Shown here: piece after piece, positions 1 through 5,406 of the stretch
Layout of the letters: every line of letters starts with the position of its first letter
Position numbering within the stretch: position 1 is the stretch's first letter
Assembly (NCBI GenBank): GCA_044345075.1
Contig: JBIJBU010000063.1
Location: forward strand, 1-10,106
Direction: 5' to 3'
Length of the DNA stretch: 10,106 bases
Origin: CAIKZY01 sp044345075
GTDB taxonomy: Bacteria > Actinomycetota > Actinomycetes > S36-B12
Position numbers and translations under genes: made by a program
The notes under the pieces: generated by a model
The model's database searches: none
What the model saw: only the letters and a program-made list of their open reading frames with translations
Told to the model about the DNA's origin: nothing

Positions 1-776
1 GCTGCGGCAAGTGCCTTCTGCCACACCTTGGCGAGTGCAGCGCGATCAACCGGGGTACCGAGGCTTGCCGGGTAGGTGTGAGCTGCCCACACGTCGACGG
101 GCCAGCCGTACGCCTTCAGCGCGGCAAGGTACTTCGGATAGAAGGCCTTGAACGGCCCGCCGAGTCGAGTGCCGGTGCTCGGAGCAACAACGGTCGCCGC
201 CGGGTCGATGCGCTTGATGATGTCGTAGGCACGCTTGGTGAGGTCGGCCATGTCCTGCGGGCTGCCGGTCGAGAAGGTGGCGAGGTTCGCCTCATTCCAC
301 GGCTGGTACGAGGTGATCTTGCCCTTGTAGCGAGTAACGACCTGCGTGACCCAGTTGTCCCACCAGGCGAGATCACGCGGCATGCCGGCAGCACCCGGCT
401 GCGGCAGAGCTGTCGGAGACGGATCATCGGTGGCCCATGCGGGTGTGCCCGCGAGCACCATCAAGATGTCGTTGACGCCCTTGGCCTGCGAAGTCGCAAC
501 GGCAGTGTCGAGCGCTGTCCAGTCGAAGACTCCCTGGCTGCGCTCGATATTCGCCCACGAGGTGCGGTTATCCCACAGACGCAGTGAGCCGAAGCCGATG
601 GTGGGCCATTCGCCGAACTCGGCGTTGTAGACATGCATGCCGAAGAGGGAGTCCTTGACGACTGTGCCCTTCGGGGTTTGCGCTGCCTGAGCAGGAGTGG
701 CGATCGCGAGGCCGGTGAGGAATGTTGCCGAGGCAGCGATCAGAGCAAGAACACGGTGATGGGTGCGTAATGACAT
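1..776 (-). CDS. Secreted GH39-like glycoside hydrolase (3' end outside window)
   Basis: The gene is read leftward from ATG 776 and has no stop before the window edge, so only the first 258 residues are visible. Residues 1-31 form a signal peptide (positive start, hydrophobic core about 9-26, AQA cleavage site near 31), so the enzyme is exported. The mature part looks like a clan GH-A TIM barrel. It has an early FGMHVYN strand (45-51), an LRLWDNRTSW stretch (65-74), WANIE and FDW segments shared with PslG/GH39-type glycosidases, and QPWNEANL (158-165), where Glu162 is the probable acid/base catalyst. The nucleophile Glu would lie beyond the edge. The substrate is unknown; a cell-surface or biofilm polysaccharide is a guess. 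It starts 15 bases after the phosphatase stop, so the two are probably cotranscribed. A GGGGG run abuts the ATG, too close for a good ribosome site. The in-frame TAA at 794-792 rules out an earlier start. Codon 3 is TTA. Confidence 0.85.
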   Translation of the reverse strand, partial: MSLRTHHRVLALIAASATFLTGLAIATPAQAAQTPKGTVVKDSLFGMHVYNAEFGEWPTIGFGSLRLWDNRTSWANIERSQGVFDWTALDTAVATSQAKGVNDILMVLAGTPAWATDDPSPTALPQPGAAGMPRDLAWWDNWVTQVVTRYKGKITSYQPWNEANLATFSTGSPQDMADLTKRAYDIIKRIDPAATVVAPSTGTRLGGPFKAFYPKYLAALKAYGWPVDVWAAHTYPASLGTPVDRAALAKVWQKALAA

Positions 777-791
777 GCCCCCATCGTGCCA

Positions 792-2315
792 TTAATCGGT
801 GAAGGCAATTGCCACCAGGGTGACGTCGTCGCGTGTCCAGTCCGTCGCTCTTTCGCGCATCGAGGCAAGAATTCGCTCGAGGGTCTCCTCAGGTTCACTT
901 CGGATCTCGGCGGGGATGGACAGCAATTCGATGAGGAGATCCTCCGCCTCCACAGCCGTGCCCTTGAGCGTGGTGCCTTCGATCAGTCCATCGGTGAATC
1001 CCACCAGTGCATCACCCGCGCGAGTTGATGTCTGCATGCTCGACCACTCGGCATCGAGCGTCGAGAGCAACGGTCCGGTTGGCTCGAGCGCTGTGGTGAC
1101 ACCATCGGCGTCGACAAGCAAAGCCGGGTGATGCCCGGCGTTGGCCCAACGAATTTCGTGCACGTGGGAATCGATCACCATGACAAGAGCCGTGGCGAAG
1201 GTGCGCGAGCCGCGAAGTGCCTGATGCGCCAGTCGGAGAGCGCCATCAGGCTGAGCGCCTGAAGCCAGCGCGGAGTGCAACAGCGTGCGCACCTGGAGTG
1301 CCATGACACCGGCCGGAGCACCGTGCCCGGCGATATCACCGATGACGACCGCGATGCGACCGGCCGGGCATGCGATGACATCCCACCAGTCTCCAGCAAT
1401 GACGCCCTCGGCAGATGACATGCGACCGCTCACTCGCACCCCTGGAGGTAGCTCAAATGTGGCAGGCAGCATTGCGCTCCGCAGTGAATCAGCGACAGGA
1501 GCATCCTGCGTTAGTCCGGTGCGCGCTTCGCGCGCCTCGTCGATCTCGCGCACGAGTCCGCGTCGCAGTGCCTCAGCATCAAGTGCGACGGATTCGAGTT
1601 CCGGTGGGCCGGTGGCCGCGATCGGATGCAGGTGACCGGGTTCATCAGCAGCCTGTTGCAGATCACCGCGAATGCGAGTCAGCGGATGGAGAACCCAGCG
1701 ACGAAGCCCTAGGTAGTAGGCGAGCAACAGAGCAAGCACGAGTAGCCCGGAGAGAAGCAGCATCCCGCCAAGCACACGCAGGAAATCGACAAGAGTGTCA
1801 CTGGCCTTGAGACGTCGATCATCGACAGCCTCCTGCAGTTCCTGGGTGGCTTGAGTCATTGCACCGTACGTCGACCAGGCCGTCTTGGAGTTGGTGATCT
1901 CGCGGGCCTCCATTGAGTCACCTGCCTCCATCGCCACGAGCACCGGCGCGCCATCAGCAGCGACCCAGGCATTCTGGGCATTGAGGGAGAGCTCAGCTAG
2001 CGGACGAATTTCCGGCGCAGCGTCGAGCTTGACGATGATCTGGTCGATGAGAACTTCGGCGCGTTCGATTTGGCGCACGTAGTCCCTTCGACTGGCATCA
2101 CGATCAAGCAGGACGTAATCGGAGAGCGAAGCGGATGCGCTGACCTGCGCGAGTACGAGTGCCTCGACAGCATCGGCGGCAGGCGTGATGCGCGCTCGAA
2201 TTGCATTGCTCGTGGCGTAGGTAGCGGTGAACTGGATGAGCACGATCACCGTGGCGACCACTACGCCAATCGCTCCGAGAATGGCCGCGGTGAGGGCGCG
2301 TCGTCTCAGGCTCAT
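792..2315 (-). CDS. Membrane sensor PP2C-type serine phosphatase (SpoIIE/RsbU family) with HAMP
   Basis: The 507-residue protein has TM1 at about 7-29, a helical extracytoplasmic sensor of about 150 residues (30-178, CHASE3-like in size and character), TM2 at about 181-203, a HAMP-like linker (205-255) and a C-terminal SpoIIE/PP2C domain (about 291-507). Metal-binding motifs are intact: GDWWD 308-312, GDIAGHG 326-332, GHHP 394-397, FTDG 440-443 and the DD pair 496-497. Family members dephosphorylate anti-sigma-factor antagonists in partner-switching cascades, but no antagonist, anti-sigma or sigma gene lies in the window. I chose ATG 2315 because the basic MSLRRR start leads straight into TM1 and a TACGGT hexamer lies exactly 6 bases upstream. 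In-frame alternatives are ATG 2336 (weak GGTGG site), ATG 2360 and GTG 2372. The GH39-like gene follows 15 bases downstream, in the same frame. What the sensor detects is unknown. Confidence 0.9.
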   Translation of the reverse strand: MSLRRRALTAAILGAIGVVVATVIVLIQFTATYATSNAIRARITPAADAVEALVLAQVSASASLSDYVLLDRDASRRDYVRQIERAEVLIDQIIVKLDAAPEIRPLAELSLNAQNAWVAADGAPVLVAMEAGDSMEAREITNSKTAWSTYGAMTQATQELQEAVDDRRLKASDTLVDFLRVLGGMLLLSGLLVLALLLAYYLGLRRWVLHPLTRIRGDLQQAADEPGHLHPIAATGPPELESVALDAEALRRGLVREIDEAREARTGLTQDAPVADSLRSAMLPATFELPPGVRVSGRMSSAEGVIAGDWWDVIACPAGRIAVVIGDIAGHGAPAGVMALQVRTLLHSALASGAQPDGALRLAHQALRGSRTFATALVMVIDSHVHEIRWANAGHHPALLVDADGVTTALEPTGPLLSTLDAEWSSMQTSTRAGDALVGFTDGLIEGTTLKGTAVEAEDLLIELLSIPAEIRSEPEETLERILASMRERATDWTRDDVTLVAIAFTD

Positions 2316-2321
2316 GCTGAC

Positions 2322-2327
2322 ACCGTA
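2322..2327 (-). promoter_or_regulatory. Putative -10 element (TACGGT) of the phosphatase gene, leaderless geometry
   Basis: On the minus strand TACGGT ends exactly 6 bases before ATG 2315, which would put the transcription start at or next to the A of the ATG. It fits TANNNT, but no convincing -35 is seen 16-18 bases upstream. Support comes mainly from the same geometry at two other starts in this window (3825 and 3860). Confidence 0.4.
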
Positions 2328-2371
2328 GTACGCCATTTGTGAGGCCACCGCTCGGATCATCGTGCACCCCA

Positions 2372-2403
2372 CACTCGAATCGGTATTCCGAAGTCTCCGA
2401 GTG
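2372..2403 (-). other. Imperfect inverted repeat upstream of the phosphatase gene
   Basis: Arms CACTCG (2372-2377) and CGAGTG (2398-2403) enclose an inner TCGG-TATT-CCGA stem (2380-2391). It sits between the stop of the small secreted protein and the phosphatase start. No T-run follows on either strand, so a classical intrinsic terminator is not supported; an operator or an RNA hairpin is possible. The rest of this 132-base gap shows nothing clear. Confidence 0.25.
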
Positions 2404-2447
2404 CGAGAGGCTCAGACGCGCAGGATCGAATGCGTTGCTCTCAGTGC

Positions 2448-2993
2448 CTACTGGTTGATCGGGTACATGCGTTGGGCGATCTTCACCAGCTCATTGCCAC
2501 CGATGGAACTGCCCCTGAGAGTTTCGATCCACACCTGGGTGTGACGCAGGTAGGAGTTTCCGGGAGGGAAGATCACTGCGAGGTGGCCCCCGTACCGTGC
2601 GACATCCTTGAGCGAGCAGCCCTTGCCGGGTGGCGGGCAGTAGGCCTGGACTGTGGCCTTCGCACCCTTGATCGTTGTCGTGAACACGGTCGGTCCCTGG
2701 CCGATGTCCTGGCAGATCGGATTGCCTTCGGTGATGGAGAACTGACGGCCCTTGCTGGTGCCATAGACGGTGTCGAAGGTCGCCTCAGCGGAGCAGCTGG
2801 CGTCGCCGGCATCGCCGTTGAACCTGGTTTGCTTGAGTCCGTTCGTGTACGTCGGCTGGTACACCGTGTACGAGACACCCACCTGGAAGTCGGCGTAGTT
2901 GTTACCGGAGCCCATCGCCTGCGCTGGGCCGGCTGCGAGCGCGGTAAGTGCGAATCCAGCCGCTGCGGCAATGGCAAGAACGTTCTTCTTCAT
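2448..2993 (-). CDS. Small secreted protein of unknown function with four cysteines
   Basis: The 181-residue product starts with a clear Sec signal peptide: KK at 2-3, a hydrophobic core of about 5-21 and AQA cleavage after residue 26. No lipobox cysteine is present, so the mature protein of about 155 residues is likely released or wall-associated. It has exactly four cysteines (67, 94, 119, 126), all after the signal peptide. The last two flank a short Pro/Gly/Lys loop (120-125), suggesting one tight disulfide and possibly a second. It is rich in Thr, Tyr and Gly with beta-type patterning and has no transmembrane segment after the signal. I do not recognise the family and assign no function. 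A strong AAGGAG ribosome site 4 bases before the ATG fixes the start. It lies 52 bases after the MDMPI gene on the same strand and 132 bases before the phosphatase gene. Confidence 0.8.
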   Translation of the reverse strand: MKKNVLAIAAAAGFALTALAAGPAQAMGSGNNYADFQVGVSYTVYQPTYTNGLKQTRFNGDAGDASCSAEATFDTVYGTSKGRQFSITEGNPICQDIGQGPTVFTTTIKGAKATVQAYCPPPGKGCSLKDVARYGGHLAVIFPPGNSYLRHTQVWIETLRGSSIGGNELVKIAQRMYPINQ

Positions 2994-2997
2994 GATG

Positions 2998-3003
2998 CTC
3001 CTT
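2998..3003 (-). promoter_or_regulatory. Shine-Dalgarno AAGGAG of the small secreted protein
   Basis: AAGGAG on the minus strand lies 4 bases before ATG 2993. It is one of the strongest ribosome sites in the window and settles the start. It contrasts with neighbouring genes that lack such a site. Confidence 0.75.
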
Positions 3004-3045
3004 AGTGTCGCTGCTCAGACTCGTCGGTCATGTAGTGATTGTGCC

Positions 3046-3825
3046 TCAGGGAGTCATGGCGATGGTGGACAGAAAGCGCGCGCCGAGGTCTAAGTCTCCG
3101 TCGATCTGCACGCGAGCGCGCCAGGCCGTGTCGTCGGCGCTCACGCGACCGCATGTGCGTGCAAAGAAGTCAGGCCAGGTCATCGAGATGGTGGTGATCT
3201 CTGAAGATTCGCCCAGTGAGATCGACTCTCCGATGTCAGAGAGCACGATGCACACCGAGTCGAGGGCGCTCTTCTCTAGCGCGGTCCAAGCAGCCTCGGC
3301 GCCATCGATCAACTGTCCTCGCACAACTCGGCCTGCGACGGAATCCCAGCCCTCGTTGATGCCCACGGCCACTCGCATGTCCTGCAAGTGCGCCCACGAG
3401 TCAAAGATGCGACGACTCAGTTGGCGCCCGATCGGGGTCTGCTTGCCGAAGAAGCCGGGAACGAGTGCGTCGAGCTCGTGCGGACCAGCCTCGATCTGCG
3501 CCATCCGCCGTTCGGTGGTGTCGCGAAGCTCGGCGATGACCTCCTCCTGAGGACGTCCGCGGCGTGCATCGACGCCGATTTCCGTGAAGCGGCTGAGGTC
3601 GCGATCGACCCAGGGCAGCGAATCCCAATTCGGCTCGTGATCTGGGCGAGGATCATCAAGGAGCACCTGCTCGATGTCGATGAGGTGGGCGACCATGTCG
3701 GCGACTGTCCAGCCGGTGCAGGCGGTCGGTGTTGCCCATTGCTCGGCGGTGAGGCTCGCACCGAGATCGGCAGCGTCATCGAGCACGCCGCAGTCAATGG
3801 CCACCAATTCATCGAAGGTCGTCAT
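3046..3825 (-). CDS. Maleylpyruvate isomerase family (mycothiol-dependent type) DinB-fold protein
   Basis: The product has 259 residues. The N-terminal half is a DinB/MDMPI four-helix bundle: TGWTVADMVAHL (38-48) carries His47, and FDSWAHLQDMRVAVG (141-155) carries His146 and Asp149, the usual metal-site positions of the family. The C-terminal part (about 195-259) resembles the small sterol-carrier-like domain often fused in these proteins (FFARTCGRVS at 220-229, then GDLDLG at 243-248). The characterised relative isomerises maleylpyruvate using mycothiol; most members have other, unassigned thiol-transfer roles, so the substrate here is unknown. No gentisate pathway genes are nearby. I chose ATG 3825 over the in-frame 3999 because the longer version would run through the divergent nitrilase gene, and because TACTGT lies exactly 6 bases upstream. 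It is divergent from the nitrilase gene across 34 bases. Confidence 0.85.
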   Translation of the reverse strand: MTTFDELVAIDCGVLDDAADLGASLTAEQWATPTACTGWTVADMVAHLIDIEQVLLDDPRPDHEPNWDSLPWVDRDLSRFTEIGVDARRGRPQEEVIAELRDTTERRMAQIEAGPHELDALVPGFFGKQTPIGRQLSRRIFDSWAHLQDMRVAVGINEGWDSVAGRVVRGQLIDGAEAAWTALEKSALDSVCIVLSDIGESISLGESSEITTISMTWPDFFARTCGRVSADDTAWRARVQIDGDLDLGARFLSTIAMTP

Positions 3826-3831
3826 GGCCAC

Positions 3832-3837
3832 ACAGTA
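3832..3837 (-). promoter_or_regulatory. Putative -10 element (TACTGT) of the MDMPI gene, leaderless geometry
   Basis: TACTGT on the minus strand is followed by exactly 6 bases and then ATG 3825. No Shine-Dalgarno is seen in the 34-base intergenic gap, and no -35 is evident. A transcript starting at the ATG itself is the simplest reading. Confidence 0.5.
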
Positions 3838-3847
3838 GTTCGCGTCG

Positions 3848-3853
3848 TAGGCT
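3848..3853 (+). promoter_or_regulatory. Putative -10 element (TAGGCT) of the nitrilase-family gene, leaderless geometry
   Basis: TAGGCT is followed by exactly 6 bases (CGCGGT) and then ATG 3860. It mirrors the TACTGT element of the opposing gene; the two hexamers are 10 bases apart, so the polymerases would compete for the same short segment. No purine-rich ribosome site is present. Confidence 0.5.
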
Positions 3854-3859
3854 CGCGGT

Positions 3860-4663
3860 ATGGCAACACGTGTGGCATTGATCCAGTTGCGCTGCGACTC
3901 GGCTGAACCGATCAGCGATCGAATTGATCGTGCATTCGCGATGGTGCGCGAAGCTGCCTCGCGTGCCGACCTCGTTGTATTGCCTGAGCTCTGGAACACC
4001 TGTGCCTTCGACCTGCCTGCCGCTCGCCAGGGTGCTCAGCCGATCTCGGGCCCGCTGGTGACAGGCCTCGCTGTTCTTGCCCGGGAACTCGGTATCTGGA
4101 TTCACGGTGGTTCACTGGCAGAGCTCACCGATGATTCTGTTCGTCATAACACCAGCGTGCTCTTCGATCCCCACGGTGATCTCGTCACGACCTATCGAAA
4201 GATCCACCTCTTCGGCTTTGCCGAAGGTGAGCGCACCGTGATGTCTGGTGGTGATGAGCTCGTGGTCATTGACACTCCGCTGGGCACCACTGGCCTAGCC
4301 ACCTGCTACGACCTGCGTTTCCCCGAACTCTTTCGCGCGCTGACTGATGCAGGTGCCACGGCTTTTCTGGTGTCATCCGGCTGGCCGTTGTCGCGCATTG
4401 AGCACTGGGACATCCTCACGCGCGCACGTGCGATCGAAGATCAGGCCTGGGTGATTGCATGCAACGAGGTAGGCACTCAAGGTGCTGACAACGTCGTACT
4501 CGGCGGCCACTCCGTGGTGATTGATCCCCGCGGCACGGTGATTGCTCAGGCAGGGCAGTCCGAGGAAATCCTTTATGCCGAGATCGATTCCGAAGCACCA
4601 GGTCGCTGGCGTGCCGCATTCCCGGCTCTCGACGATATTCGCATCGGTACCGAACGCGTCTAA
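3860..4663 (+). CDS. Carbon-nitrogen hydrolase (nitrilase superfamily, omega-amidase/Nit-like)
   Basis: This is a 267-residue single-domain protein of the usual length for the family. The Glu-Lys-Cys catalytic triad is complete: LPELW with Glu43, YRKIHLF with Lys114, and TCYDLRFPELFR with Cys149 as nucleophile. Glu123 (GFAEGE) matches the second active-site glutamate common in Nit2-like enzymes. Such cytoplasmic enzymes hydrolyse small amides; Nit2/omega-amidase members act on alpha-ketoglutaramate and related metabolites, and others act on N-carbamoyl compounds. The exact substrate cannot be read from sequence; the Nit/omega-amidase branch is favoured by the CYDLRFPELFR pattern. No transmembrane or signal segment is seen. 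It is monocistronic by position: divergent from the MDMPI gene and convergent with the L,D-transpeptidase-like gene, whose stop overlaps its own TAA (4661-4663). Confidence 0.92.
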   Translation: MATRVALIQLRCDSAEPISDRIDRAFAMVREAASRADLVVLPELWNTCAFDLPAARQGAQPISGPLVTGLAVLARELGIWIHGGSLAELTDDSVRHNTSVLFDPHGDLVTTYRKIHLFGFAEGERTVMSGGDELVVIDTPLGTTGLATCYDLRFPELFRALTDAGATAFLVSSGWPLSRIEHWDILTRARAIEDQAWVIACNEVGTQGADNVVLGGHSVVIDPRGTVIAQAGQSEEILYAEIDSEAPGRWRAAFPALDDIRIGTERV

Positions 4664-5406
4664 CTGAGGGCGAGGGCTTTCGCCTTACCGATCACGATCA
4701 CCGGATTTCGGTCGGGATCCAGCCAGTCCATGATTCGACGCATGGTGTCCTCGCTGATCGAGATGCACCCTGCGGTGGGCTCACCTTTTGATACATGAAG
4801 AAAAATGCCACCACCTGCTCGTGTGTCTGCGGGCTCATCAGTGCGTCGGATTCCGCGCGCATTTGTCGTGATGGTGCCATCGGGCAGGTTGTAGTCCAGA
4901 ACTGCGACGTAGTTGTATTGCGGGCCCATTTTCCACAGCCGTTCGACGTATCTGCCGTATGACGCCCAGCTCACCGGCGCCGTCTGGAAGACGTTATATG
5001 TAGCGGGCACCTTCGGGTTGTAGGTCCAGGCATCGTCTCGGTCGACCTGCACGTACGGAAGTGACGTACCTGGATTTGCCTTGCGACCGAAACCCGCGGT
5101 GATTGCATAGGTGCCGGCGGGAGTCGTGTTCGTGCCCTGCCTTCGCTTCGCACCGGGGACGATTCCGCGAGCACCCACGTATGCGGGCACATTCGTCACT
5201 ACGGTGACCCAGCGACCATCAGGCGACTTTTCATACGCGCTCAGCAGCGCGCGAGTGGAGCGGTAATCGGTACTCGTGACGATGATGACTTGTTCCGCAT
5301 CAGCGGCACCGGGCAGGTCGCCGGGTGTGACGGCTGACGCGGTGGGCGAGAGAGCGACTGCTGCTGCGAGAACGATGAGCGCAGTGACCCCTCTAGCGAT
5401 TGTCAC
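4660..5406 (-). CDS. Secreted L,D-transpeptidase-like protein (YkuD fold, COG3786-like)
   Basis: The product has 248 residues. A signal peptide is clear (Arg5, hydrophobic 7-20, cleavage near ASA 23-25), so it acts outside the membrane. The body matches the YkuD/ErfK superfamily branch typified by COG3786: a TPAGTY strand (95-100), the FGRK region near 106-109, and the active-site segment FLHV (His204) to TAGCIS with nucleophile Cys214. Classical L,D-transpeptidases make 3-3 peptidoglycan cross-links or attach proteins to the wall; this branch is poorly characterised, so the wall role is inferred. There is no peptidoglycan-binding domain. The start is GTG 5406, placed inside the last codons of copD-ctaG (14-base overlap), which implies translational coupling; no strong ribosome site is visible. 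The 3' end overlaps the convergent nitrilase gene by 4 bases, leaving no room for a dedicated terminator between them. Confidence 0.87.
   Translation of the reverse strand: MTIARGVTALIVLAAAVALSPTASAVTPGDLPGAADAEQVIIVTSTDYRSTRALLSAYEKSPDGRWVTVVTNVPAYVGARGIVPGAKRRQGTNTTPAGTYAITAGFGRKANPGTSLPYVQVDRDDAWTYNPKVPATYNVFQTAPVSWASYGRYVERLWKMGPQYNYVAVLDYNLPDGTITTNARGIRRTDEPADTRAGGGIFLHVSKGEPTAGCISISEDTMRRIMDWLDPDRNPVIVIGKAKALALS

Noticed and set aside
776..792. Stop read-through fusing the phosphatase to the glycosidase
   Set aside because: The two frames do match, but that is a one-in-three coincidence. The glycosidase has its own signal peptide, which would be wrongly placed in a fusion.
2316..2372. 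Upstream starts (ATG 2336, ATG 2360, GTG 2372) for the sensor phosphatase
   Set aside because: They add up to 19 residues before the basic stretch that precedes TM1; ribosome sites are weak and the -10 geometry favours 2315. ATG 2336 remains possible.
2430..3005. 191-codon plus-strand open frame opposite the small secreted protein
   Set aside because: It mirrors the minus gene, which has a signal peptide and a strong ribosome site; the plus translation shows no recognisable motif.
3826..3999. Longer in-frame start (ATG 3999) for the MDMPI-family gene
   Set aside because: The added 58 residues are antisense to the nitrilase N-terminus, and the family begins close to MTTFDEL at 3825.
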